From assembly GCA_963682055.1 (NCBI GenBank), contig OY821741.1, positions 23,940,711-24,004,710 of the forward strand: a stretch of DNA of 64,000 nt, given 5' to 3'. Origin of the DNA: Primula veris. Taxonomy: Eukaryota > Streptophyta > Magnoliopsida > Ericales > Primulaceae. The notes beneath the pieces were generated by a model. That model made no database searches. It saw only the letters and a program-made list of their open reading frames with translations, and was not told where the DNA came from. Position numbers and translations under genes: made by a program. Of this stretch, positions 23,031 to 31,995 are shown one piece after another; the first letter of the stretch is position 1, and each line of letters begins with the position of its first letter.

Positions 23031-23345
23031 ATGGCTTCTCCTCATGACACTAATGGTGACAACCTTCCTGAATATGTTGCTCATCTTGAAGAGGAAGTTA
23101 AGAAAGTGTGTTATCTCGAGAAGAGGGTTGCCCGGTTGTCGGTGGAAGCTCGTCGGGCCGTCGAACTAGACGAGCGATTGGACGCCATGGAGAAGGAGCA
23201 CCAGAGGTCTTTGCTCGACAGTATTCGTGCTCGTGCTCGGATTAAAGAGCTCGAGGCCTCTAGAGACAGGCAAATTGCTTCCAAGAGGGCTTACAAATTA
23301 GCCCTTGAGGAAGTGTATGCTCGGTCGAAGAAGAAGTCCCGGTGA
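23031..23345 (+). CDS. antisense unit 2: small coiled-coil protein, paralogue of unit 1
   Basis: 104 residues from MASPHDTNGD. The frame is open further upstream, but the ATG at 23031 is chosen because it follows the TATA box and aligns with the start of unit 1. It has the same plan: YVAHLEEEVKK near residue 15, a long charged helix (RLDAMEKEHQRSLLDS, RARARIKELEAS), and KRAYKLALEEVYARSK at the end. Compared with unit 1 the coil has diverged strongly, while the two flanking motifs are kept, which suggests selection on those motifs at some time. Roughly 300 bp of spacer separate it from unit 1, enough for an independent 3' end and promoter. Confidence 0.65.
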   Translation: MASPHDTNGDNLPEYVAHLEEEVKKVCYLEKRVARLSVEARRAVELDERLDAMEKEHQRSLLDSIRARARIKELEASRDRQIASKRAYKLALEEVYARSKKKSR

Positions 23346-23845
23346 AGAAGTTGGTCCTCCTACAAAATAATCCTATTTTTCTTTGTGATGTAATGTCTTT
23401 TTGTCGAGAAGTATCTTGTAATGAAGTTCCCCTTGATTAATGAAAACTCTTCTTTTTCTCGTTCTTGTATGATTTATTTTCCCAATGCATTTAATTTGAC
23501 GGCGCATGCTTGTGGCTTCATTAATGATTTTTCTTGGGTCTTGCGTTTGACCTTATCCCCTGGACCACTGAGATTTCTTGAGCTCTGTGCACAAATCTTA
23601 TCCTTTATATCTTAATTGCTGTACTTTTTCTAGATTGACACGTGCAGAGACTTTTCGAATTTTGCCCTCTTTTAAATACTAGCATGGATCCAAGCGTTTC
23701 TTCTTAAGGGACTCAACTTTTAATAACGAACGGTTGATCTTTCCCACTTAATTCTTCTCAACAAACGCACCTTTTTAATTACCCCTATTTCCAAGAGTCT
23801 TTTGACGAACGGTTGCAATTCCCCACGCCAAACCATCCTTAATCT

Positions 23846-23856
23846 TTCTATAAATA
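23846..23856 (+). promoter_or_regulatory. TATA box of antisense unit 3
   Basis: TCTATAAATACC, about 93 bp before the ATG at 23941. Confidence 0.6.
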
Positions 23857-23940
23857 CCCTCTCAAGATATGGGTTTATTCATAATCTCACCCTTATCTTT
23901 CTTTATCATATACAGAATTTTATCTTTTAACCTTCTAAAA

Positions 23941-24234
23941 ATGGAAGGTTCTTCAACCAAATCTGCATTAGTTTTGCAAGTGGAGGCTTTCGAAGCCTCC
24001 TATGGCACTGCTCTAAAGCTGTTGAAGGATGCTGAAGAGGAGTTGAAGGTGATGCGCTATCACCATACCGAGATGGTTCGGGAATTAACTTGGCTAAGAT
24101 CCGAACTGGATTACTGCCGTCGTGCTCGTCAGGCTCTAGTCGAAGAGAATGAGGTGTTGAGGGGGAACCCGACATACAGAGATAGGGAAATCTCTGCCGG
24201 TCCCTCTCATCGATACCGATCGACTTCCCCCTAA
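23941..24234 (+). CDS. antisense unit 3: small coiled-coil protein
   Basis: 97 residues from MEGSSTKSAL. The frame opens 24 codons earlier with a hydrophobic stretch at 23869, but that ATG lies only about 20 bp after the TATA box, where a transcript would barely have begun; the ATG at 23941 is preferred. A helical region (residues 10-75: KLLKDAEEELKVM, ELTWLRSELDYCRRARQAL) is followed by an arginine/serine-rich end (RDREISAGPSHRYRSTSP). It shares the size and layout of units 1 and 2, but not their KRAYKLA motif. No known domain. The sequence after the stop is a long pyrimidine tract. Confidence 0.55.
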   Translation: MEGSSTKSALVLQVEAFEASYGTALKLLKDAEEELKVMRYHHTEMVRELTWLRSELDYCRRARQALVEENEVLRGNPTYRDREISAGPSHRYRSTSP

Positions 24235-24238
24235 CCTT

Positions 24239-24640
24239 CCCCCTTCTTCTTTTTTCTTTTTTTATTTTATTTTTTTCTTCTGCTGCGTCTCCTCTTTCTT
24301 TTTCTTCATCTTCTCTCCCATCACTCTTTTTCTTTTTCTTCTTTTTTGTTTTCTTTCTTTGACTTCCTTTTTATTTGTCAGTTTCCTTCATTTCTTCCTC
24401 TTCCTCTTTTGTTTAATGCTTTGTTCTCTTCTTTTTCTTTTTTCCTTTTTCTCTTCTTCTGCACCACTACGATGTAACAATCAACCCTGTGATCCTAAGG
24501 GTTTTGTGTTACATCTAGGGTTTTTGTCATTTTTCTTTTCCTCTTCTTGCTTTTCCTCTTCTTGCTTTTCACTTCTTTTTTATGTTCCTCTTCATTCTCT
24601 TCTTCTTCTTTCCCATCGCCTCCTTCCTTCATGTATCCTG
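24239..24640 (+). repeat. 400-bp pyrimidine-rich tract
   Basis: Mostly C and T (runs of TTC, TTTTC, CTTCTT) on the plus strand, hence purine-rich in the element's genomic RNA. A 124-codon frame (24359-24733) crosses it but its translation is low-complexity F/L/S and is not called as a gene. It could be the 3' untranslated part of unit 3. Confidence 0.7.
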
Positions 24641-24966
24641 TTCGCTGGGTTTGCCGACATTGTTGATCTTCTGTGTATGATTTTATGTAATAGACTTTTC
24701 CTTGGATGTAATAGTTTTTTCCCTCGGATGTAATAGTTTTTTATTCTGATGTCCTCTGATGTAACGAACAGTGATGTATCCCACCTTTATTAATGAAAAT
24801 TTCATTTTCCCCTTTATATTGCACTTCTTTTTATTTTGCATCTGTGGTTTGTCGTTTCTTCTGAAATATAGATCTTTGAATATCTTGTCTTTATTTCTTG
24901 CCGTATTGTGGCATTAAAGGACTGTAGACCTATCCCCCACGTTGTCAATCATAGGTGCACATTACC
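24641..24966 (+). other. 3' end of unit 3 and spacer
   Basis: Contains repeated GATGTAATAG/GATGTAAC motifs (about 24700-24770) and TTAATGAAAA near 24790. Such TGTAA-rich sequence with AATGAA is common around plant polyadenylation sites, and a TTAATGAAAA also follows unit 2 (near 23437). Confidence 0.4.
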
Positions 24967-25053
24967 AAGTGTTGTCAGGAAATATGCATGCTCCTAAGTA
25001 TTGTCAGGAAATATGCACGTTCCTAAGTGTTGTCAGGAAATATGCATGCTCCC
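24967..25053 (+). repeat. three 29-bp promoter-proximal repeats
   Basis: Units begin AAGTGTTGTCAGGAAATATG at 24967, 24996 and 25025, exact period 29. Two of three contain ATGCATGC, an RY (CATGCA) core recognised by B3-type plant transcription factors. The array ends about 10 bp before the TATA box of unit 4, so it is placed as an upstream control element. Confidence 0.75.
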
Positions 25054-25057
25054 ATTG

Positions 25058-25068
25058 CACTATAAGTA
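25058..25068 (+). promoter_or_regulatory. TATA box of antisense unit 4
   Basis: CACTATAAGTAC, about 107 bp before the ATG at 25167 and directly after the 29-bp repeats. Confidence 0.5.
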
Positions 25069-25166
25069 CTCTTATTTTCTTAGTAGTTATCTCTCATCAA
25101 CTCTTATTGTTTGCTTCTCCATCATCCTCTATATATTTTTTTTTGTACTATTAACAATTTCCCATA

Positions 25167-25646
25167 ATGTCTGAACCTGTAGTGAGATATCATGCTCAGA
25201 TGAAGGGCTTGGATACTGAAGTATCCCGGGTCCGTCGACGAATGGTGAGGCTTGAGAGGGAGTATGGCATTTTAGCCTTGAGTCTGTTCGGCTCTTATCC
25301 CGAAGAGACGATGAAGTGGACCCAGATTTCGGCCTTGATTCGTCAGCTCGATCATTTGTTGTTGCAGAGAAATCATCTGGCCAACTCCTGGTATGATGCC
25401 GAGGAGATTTGGGACCATGCTCAGTATGAGTTTGATAACTCCCCTCGAGGCCTAGCTAGCATGATGGTTAGGAATGCTCGGCTTGAGGAGCGCGTTATGG
25501 CTCTTACTAAGGAGAAATCCGAACTCTCCTCGGAGAATGACAATTTGGTCGCCATGAATGATTCCTACCAAGCTCGGTTGAACTGTTTTGCTCGTTTTGC
25601 TTTCTCTCGGTCTGGCAGTTCGGTTTTTCCACCCATTGATCCTTAG
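25167..25646 (+). CDS. antisense unit 4: coiled-coil protein
   Basis: 159 residues from MSEPVVRYHA. N-terminal helix with heptad-like spacing (GLDTEVSRVRRRMVRLEREY, residues 14-33), a middle segment with tryptophans (TWYDAEEIWDHAQYE-like, about 75-95; actual text SWYDAEEIWDHAQYEF), then a second helix (ARLEERVMALTKEKSELS). It ends in a short aromatic/serine tail. It is larger than units 1-3 but has the same helix-rich plan and the same position relative to a TATA box. No catalytic motif, membrane segment or signal peptide. Codon use is richer in GC than the flanks, as in the rest of the cluster. Confidence 0.6.
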   Translation: MSEPVVRYHAQMKGLDTEVSRVRRRMVRLEREYGILALSLFGSYPEETMKWTQISALIRQLDHLLLQRNHLANSWYDAEEIWDHAQYEFDNSPRGLASMMVRNARLEERVMALTKEKSELSSENDNLVAMNDSYQARLNCFARFAFSRSGSSVFPPIDP

Positions 25647-25794
25647 TTGGATTGGGCTGGTTATCTGATGTATATATTTTTTTGTTTTGGAACTTGTATT
25701 TTCTTTTGTATTAGAATCAGATGTATCTTTTCGTATCTCGTGCCTTTGTCTTATGAACCGTTGTGACGCCTCGTACTTCGTGCCCTTTGATTCC

Positions 25795-25803
25795 TTATAA
25801 ATG
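25795..25803 (+). promoter_or_regulatory. TATA box of antisense unit 5
   Basis: CTTATAAATGC, about 87 bp before the ATG at 25883. Confidence 0.55.
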
Positions 25804-25882
25804 CTCTCTATTGTCTGTACTTCATTATCCAATCTTCCTTTCTTTCTAAATTTTTGTTGCTTCTAACTTGCTTTTGTTTGAG

Positions 25883-26245
25883 ATGGCTCCTATCACTAGA
25901 TCCGCCTCCAAAAAGAAAGCCCTTCTAGAAGAGGAGCCTACTTTCTTGCTACCTCGACCGCCTGGTTTCGGGGAGGAGGATTTAACTCCTCTTGAGCTAA
26001 AAGAAATTGAGATGTCATGACTGAAACATGATCTCAAGTGTGCTCAGACTGAAGTGAGGAGGTTTAAAAAATATTGGGACGAGGAGGGCACTGCTCGTTT
26101 CAAGGCCGAGCAAAAATGCAAGTCTCAGTCTTATGCCTTGCAACAGGCTGAGATGGCTATTTCTCGTTTGATTAGGGAAAAGGAGTGTCTGGAGGAGCTC
26201 TTGGCCCAGAAGGATGCCGACATGGGGGGTAGTTCAAAGAAGTAG
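25883..26245 (+). pseudogene. antisense unit 5: coiled-coil protein with one internal stop
   Basis: Starts MAPITRSASKKKALLEEEP and reads 45 codons to a TGA at 26018-26020, then stays open in the same frame for 75 more codons to the TAG at 26243. The downstream part is a charged helix (EVRRFKKYWDEE, SQSYALQQAEMAISRL, ECLEELLAQKD) like the other units. The stop is one transition from CGA, the change expected from deamination of a methylated CpG. The intact version would have been 120 residues. A polyadenylation-like AATAAT follows near 26310. Confidence 0.6.
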
Positions 26246-26981
26246 GATGGTTGTATTTTCTTTGTAAAATTTTCTTTTCGGTTGTATTGTTTGTGTTTCC
26301 CCCTTTGTGGATGAATAATACTTGTCTTGCACTTGATTCTGTCTATCTTACTTTATTTCTTGTGTTCGCTTTGCTTTTATGTTGATATCATTCGACGTTA
26401 CACAATATTGGACACCGAGCAATATGCACGTTTATCCCCCCGGAGAGCGTTATTCGGCTTGAGGCTTAAATGCCGTTGAGCGAAGAACGGTCTCCGTCCA
26501 TCTTGTTTGGTGTGCCATTTGTTGAAGAGAAGTGTGGTCGTCCACCTTAATCGGGGGCCGTCCTCGGTGTGATAATAGCAGTAGCGTATGCTGGAAGCTT
26601 TTAGTGGTAGGGTCCACTGGCCGTTTATTTAGGTGTAATGATGTGAACTGCCTTGGGTAGTGGGATACACTGACGTGGCAAAATCTGGAGCGTTTATCTG
26701 TAAAAATAGCAGCGGTTGTGGACTTTTGTATGGTTGCAAAAAGAGGTAAACCTCTGTCACACGAAAGGACGGTTATTATTTTATTCTTTTAGTGACTCCA
26801 CTCCCTTTTACTGTGCCAAGTAATCCCTTTTGTTTTTATCACACAATTTGCTGAAGAAAATATCTGTCTCTCTCTCTAAAGTATATTCTTCCCGCCAAAA
26901 AGGAAAATCATTCCGCCGCTCGATCTAGGGTTTCGTTGTATTGTCGATAGACTTGCTGCTGTTCTCGCTTGCTTGCTCATA
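26246..26981 (+). other. spacer and promoter region of the spliced antisense gene
   Basis: No open frame. Near the right end there is no clear TATA box; instead a CT-rich stretch (CTGTCTCTCTCTCT near 26862) and CTAGGGTTTCG near 26925 lie before the ATG. Both are frequent in TATA-less plant promoters and 5' untranslated regions. Confidence 0.4.
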
Positions 26982-29543
26982 ATGATAACTGTAAGTGTTT
27001 TTCCTTTATTCATTATTATTATTTTTTTATTTTTTTTAGGGTTTGTATTTGATTTGTCGTTGTGGTCATAGATGTGGCGTTGGTATATGGTCTAGGTTGT
27101 CTATATATGTCTGATGGTTCTTATGTATTGGATTTGTGTTGATTGGGATGGTAGTAAAACGTAGGGTTTCTGGTTAATTTGAGTGGGGGGTGGTGGCTCT
27201 CGTTATGGTAATGTTGTTTTGGTTTGGGTATTTGGTTAATATATTGATGGAGTTTTGATGACGTTTGGACAGGAAATTCTGTCCCAAAGTCTGGTCCAAG
27301 TGGGCACATTTGTGGAAGAGGACTTTAAGAGGCTCGCCGGAATACCGGATAACATACACATTAGGCTGCCTGTTTCTGACGAGGAGGTGATGGGATTTGT
27401 TCCTATCGGAGAAGTTGCTGTACGTTCTTCGGCGTTCTTTACTGGGGGTCTTCGGCTTCCTTTTACTAGCTGGGTGGCGTCGTTCTTTGAGGCCGTCCGG
27501 ATTGCTCCGGCCCAACTGGCCCTAAATGGTTACCGTACTCTGAATGGTATCCAAAGGTTATCGGAGTTGTCCGGAATACCTATTGAACTGAAGGACGTCT
27601 TCGGAGTCTATAGTTTGAGCTTTGAGCATCGCAGCTCGTATTTGAAGACCCTGCGTGCCTTTTGCCGGCTCGTTACCAGTTTGCCGGATACCAACAAAGA
27701 GCACAATCTTGGTATCGTTATTGCTTCCGGTGAATGGGGTTATGCGGGACACCAGATTCCTGGACCGGCTACCAATGCTCTCACTATGCCAGACCTCGGC
27801 GCTCCCAATGTAGAGGCTCTGTTAGCTCTTTGGAAATGGTGGGGGCCTGGACCGACGCCGGATCCTGCGAGCCGTACTGCTCCCATGCTACTCGGGTATC
27901 CTGTGGGGCCAGTGACCAAGGGGAATCCTGCGCCCGAGATCCCCAAAGAGCCCGAGGAGGAATTCTTGAAAATGGTCCGGGCTCGAAGTGCTGCTCGGCT
28001 TGGGAAAAAGCCCGTTCGTTCTAAGCGTCGTGGATCTGACCCTGTCGTTGGAACAACGAAGAGGGCTAGGGGAACCGATACATCGGTCACCGAGGAGGTT
28101 GTTAACGTTGGCATGGGCGAGGGGGTGTTTGCTGCTTCCCAAGGGGATACCACCGAGGATGCCTCTACGCCTGGCGATGTATGTGTATATGTATATTGAT
28201 TCTCTTGTGTTTTGATTGTTGTCGTTTAGTTCTCTAGTCCTTTGCTTTATTAGTTATCTTGTTTCAGCGACTGACTTCTCCATTGGTTACCCTTGCTCTT
28301 GCCCGGTCGATGGGTATTAATGTGTTTCAGGGGTCGATCGATAACCTATTCGGTCATATCAACCGCCTGGTGAATATTGGCGTGGATACGATGATCCTTC
28401 CTGTCATCTCGCCTGTTCGTGCCGAGGATACGAAGGATCCGCCTGTTACCTCACCCATCCGTACTGAGGATGTAAGCGAGCCTAGGGCCCCTGAGACTGT
28501 TCCTTCAGATAAGGAGGTGAGGGAAGAAGTGGAGATGGAAGCCGGCGAAGAGACTGCCGTGGGTGTTGGGAGTGGTGGGGAGGATGAGGTTCCCGAGGGA
28601 CCTGAAAAGGTGTCGGTGGATGGGGTTGCAATGACCCGTTACATTGACCGATGTGGGGGTGAGCTGTTGGAGCAACCCCGAGCCTTGAAGATGGGGTATG
28701 CTGCTCTAAAGCCCCTTGCTTTCAAGGATGCAGAAAAAATAGCTGCTCGACCTACCATGTCGGTTATAGAGCAGGCCAACGCTGATGCGCTGCGGGTACG
28801 TTTGGCGAGTATTTTGTTATGTATGCCATGATGCTCGCATTTTGGTTGGAATCTGATGTTGTTAAAGTACAGGTTGTCTTGGGTACCGTGGTGTTAAGGG
28901 ATCGGATGGCAGTGCTAGGGGCTGAGAAAGAGAAGATTGTCGAAGAGAACGATCGGAAGATAAAGGACATGCTTGTGGCTTTTGAAGTCGAGAAAGAGAA
29001 ACTGGTCGCCGAGAATAAAACCCTGGGCGATAACTATGACAAGCTGTCGGTGGACTTTCTACACGTGACCGAGGATGTCGATAAGTTGAAGGTTGAAAAA
29101 GAGAGCATGGTCGATAAGTACGACCAACTAGAGGGGGAGAACTTGCTCCTGGCGGAGGACGTTGAAGCCGAAAAGGCTGAGGTGGCCACTCTGAAAACGG
29201 CACACGCGGAGGAGCGGGCAAGGTTAGCAATGATGGCTAATTTCTCCGTCTATTGCGCTCATGTGCGGGCGCTCAATTTTGCGAAGGTTCCTTTGTCGGA
29301 TCGGGCGTGGTCGGAGTTGGTGTATCCCTGTCCGCATGGTGCACTGCCGAAACCCTTAGACTGGGCGAATCTTCGTGAAGAGGAGCTTCCCCGGCTGTCG
29401 GGGCAGACAATTTCGACAGCACTGCGTCCTCATTCTATGTCGGCCCCGTCCACTCCTCGACCTGATGCTACTGTTGCTCCCCTACCGGCATCTCCTCAGG
29501 TGGAACCTTGACCATTTTTCTGGCAGTATATATATTTGTTTTT

Positions 29544-29581
<38 letters not shown>

Positions 29582-30347
29582 TGTGTAGTCTTTTGGTATC
29601 CGAATTGTGGGTTTCTTTTGTATCTAGAAACATATTCTTTTGGGGAAGTGATAATATAGGTGCTGCGTTTTCTTTCTGTTGGGCTTTCTCGGGTTAATTT
29701 TCCTGTTTGAGGGTTGTCATCTTTTGAAGGATGTGAAAACAAAATATTGTCAGATACCTAATAATCCTCTTGCCGTGGTGGTCTGGACCTCGCCTAGTCG
29801 TAGTGTAGGTGACGTTATAGATAGTCTTGAAAGATCTAAGGCTGCCCTAACTGCTGAACTGAATTCTGCTCGTCATAAAGTCGAGGATCTGAATGTTCAT
29901 ATTGCAAATTTGTCTATTCGGTTACGTGACTTGGGAGAGAAACTCAGCAAAAAGACCGCATATTATACGGCAAACAAGGGTAAAGCGAAGGAATTTCTTG
30001 GTGCACTTCGGCGTTCTCGTGATGAAGCCCGAGGCCGTGTGATGAGCTTGAACTTGGTCCTAGGGGCCATTTTCGAGGATGCGGACCTGCTGCTATCCTT
30101 TGCCAAAGCGTATTGGGCCCGAGTTCGCGCTTTAGAGGTGCTGGAGCATGTAAAAGGGATGAGTGGTGTGGCCCGGGCAGAACGCATAGTTGATGCGACG
30201 GCCGGGGTAACTGAGACCACGGCTGCCTTGAACCGAGTCGATGCGGTCGTTCATGAGCGTTTGGGGACGCAAATTGTTTCTCTTCGAGATATTCATTTTG
30301 CTGACGTCGTTGAGACCTCAGCGTCTGTTGACGGGTTATCGGATTAA
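26982..30347 (+). CDS. antisense spliced gene: Transposase_28-like N-terminus plus coiled coil
   Basis: Exons inferred from phase-consistent GT-AG introns: 26982-26990 (MIT), 27273-28178, 28268-28795, 28873-29511, all joining in phase 0, for 694 residues. The frame 29754-30347 has no ATG near its start and is preceded by TTGTCAG; if exon 4 is cut at CAG|GTGGAA (29499) it joins in phase as a fifth exon and gives about 887 residues. Exon 2 contains FFTGGLRLPFTSWV, then APAQLALNGYRTLNGIQRL, resembling Pfam Transposase_28 ('putative gypsy type transposon'), a domain known from extra ORFs of Tat elements. Exon 2 ends basic and proline-rich; exons 4 and 5 are mainly coiled coil (AEKEKIVEEND, VEKEKLVAENKTL). 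Role unknown. Confidence 0.65.
29545..29580 (+). repeat. poly-T run (~36 nt)
   Basis: Uninterrupted T run inside the putative fourth intron, or just after the stop at 29511. It is a likely sequencing and slippage hotspot; a shorter run (about 29 T) is at 31183-31211. Confidence 0.85.
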
Positions 30348-30383
30348 TGACTGAGTAGCTTGTTTTGTCGTTTAATTTGTAGC

Positions 30384-30394
30384 TTGTATAAAAA
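30384..30394 (+). promoter_or_regulatory. TATA box of antisense unit 7
   Basis: TTGTATAAAAATATT, about 100 bp before the ATG at 30489. Confidence 0.5.
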
Positions 30395-30488
30395 TATTCG
30401 TTTTTCTCTTTTCGTCTTTTCATTTCTTGCGGTTGAATATTCATCTCGTCTCCTTCTTCCCCGTTTTTTTTTATAGGCACACGCTACT

Positions 30489-31120
30489 ATGTCGCACCAG
30501 GCTGGTTCTCCATACCTAGTTAGCCCGGGGTTAGGACCTACTGGTGCTGCCCGGGACGAGGTCTCATCTGGTGCGGCTAGTGAGGTGCCTGCCAAGTGGC
30601 CTTACATCGTTTTGATGGGCAAAAACGTCAAGTTGATCGACCAATGTGCTCGACTTCGGGCCAAGCTGAAAACTCAGGCGGCCTCTTTTCGAGAATATGT
30701 TTGCCCTACTGAGCATGTTGTTGATGTTCAGGAGCGTCGTTTGGATCGATATTGGCGTGTGAAGGAAAAAAACTTCGGCAAATTAAAGTCGTTGGTAACC
30801 CAAGCCAATATGTTAAGTATTTCCGTTTAGCCCGAACCAGATACGATGCTTCCGCGGCTATGATCGAAGCTCGTAATCTTCCCTTCGATGATGCTCGTCG
30901 TAAAGCGGCCTCGGATGCTCACGAGTTCGCGAAAGGAGCCGAGTTCTCCGTGCGGCTTAAGACGTTGGCCTGCGTTGGTGCTCATACGACCAATTTCGAC
31001 GCACTCATCTCTGAGGAACGGTTTGATGGCGAGAAGACGGATGGGGACACGACGACGGATGACGAAGAGGTTGAACTCGGTCAGTTACCGTCGTGTTCCT
31101 CCTGTAGCAGTAGTTCTTAA
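30489..31120 (+). pseudogene. antisense unit 7: helical protein, frameshifted
   Basis: Opens at MSHQAGSPYLVSPGLG and reads to a stop at 30830, but from about 30785 the coding pattern continues in another frame (KYFRLARTRYDASAAMIEA onward) to a stop at 31118-31120. A single base loss near 30800 explains this. The whole would be about 210 residues: a Pro/Gly/Ala-rich start, a helical middle (LIDQCARLRAKLKTQAASF), an alanine- and arginine-rich region, then an acidic tail (DGDTTTDDEEVELGQL) and a Ser/Cys end. No known domain. A 34-nt intron is an unlikely alternative because it would be far below the plant minimum. Confidence 0.5.
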
Positions 31121-31460
31121 ATCCGTTTCTTCATTGTTGGTGATATCTCGTTGCCTCCGTAATGTGGGCGAGGACTATTTGTGTCTTTTTTTTTTTTTTT
31201 TTTTTTTTTTTGTTCTGAGCTTCCCATTGTCGTACTGATATTTCATTGATTGGATTGATTTTCCTTTGTTGATTTCTTCGTTTGATATTGTGTCGCCTCT
31301 GTAATGTGGTCTATTTTCATTTGCTTTTTTCCTTTCTTTTCATTGTTTTTCGCCATATGTTAATATATCGTCTCCATAATGTGGGCCTGAATTGTTCTTC
31401 TTCTCTCTGTATTACTTGCCATCCCTGCTCATTGGATCGATAGGTACCTGCATATATTTG
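31121..31460 (+). other. end of the antisense cluster
   Basis: No gene. A motif CC(G/T)(C/T)(A/C)TAATGTGG recurs near 31157, 31292 and 31371, about 80-135 bp apart. This is the meeting point of the two gene sets, since integrase ends on the opposite strand at 31996. Confidence 0.4.
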
Positions 31461-31790
31461 AGTATTCCTAGGCATTCTTTTAGACATGCCATGTTGGGAA
31501 TTTCACAGTATTCCTAGGCACTCGGCCATGTTGAGAATTTCACAGTATTTCTAGGCACTTGGCCATGTTGGGAATTTCACAGTATTACTAGGCTCTTGGC
31601 CATGATGGGAATTTCATACTATTCCTAGGCGTTCCTTTGAAAACACGCCATGTTGGGAATTTCATACTATTCCTAGGCGTTCCTTTGAAAACACGCCATG
31701 TTGGGAATTTCATACTATTCCTAGGCGTTCCTTTGAAAACACACCATGTTGGGAATTTCATAGTATTCCTAGGCACTTTTGCCGTTCGGG
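31461..31790. repeat. minisatellite, 37-bp units passing into 48-bp units
   Basis: The core GCCATGTTGGGAATTTCA starts at 31488, 31525, 31562, 31599 (period 37), then 31647, 31695, 31743 (period 48). The longer unit has an extra 11 bp (around CCTTTGAAAAC). Because 48 is divisible by three, frames stay open on both strands there (16-residue repeats such as VGNFILFLGVPLKT), but I see no reason to call these genes. Confidence 0.9.
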
Positions 31791-31995
31791 AATTTCAGCT
31801 GCACTCGTTAGACAGCATAACAAGATATTTTATTCATTCAAAAGATGAAAGATAATGCCATTAAGCTGAAAGATACGAGCACTTGTATTTTATTTATTCA
31901 ACATACAAGATAATGTCATTAAACAGGATGGGGTAAGGTAGCACCTGTATTTGTAAGACAGCCTATACGTAGTACTTCTTTAGGTTAGCTACGTT

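Noticed and set aside
24359..24733. 124-codon frame in the pyrimidine tract
   Set aside because: Composition-driven run of Phe, Leu, Ser and Cys; no TATA box at the usual distance and no similarity to the neighbouring units.
27558..29230. Minus-strand frames opposite the spliced antisense gene
   Set aside because: Shadow frames of GC-richer exons; no domains, and the opposite strand has phase-matched introns and coiled-coil pattern.
30796..30829. A 34-nt intron joining the two halves of antisense unit 7
   Set aside because: GT and AG edges exist, but the length is below what plant spliceosomes handle; a one-base loss near 30800 explains the frame change better.
31588..31855. Frames on both strands across the minisatellite (16-residue repeats)
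   Set aside because: Open only because the unit length of 48 is a multiple of three; no start or end context.
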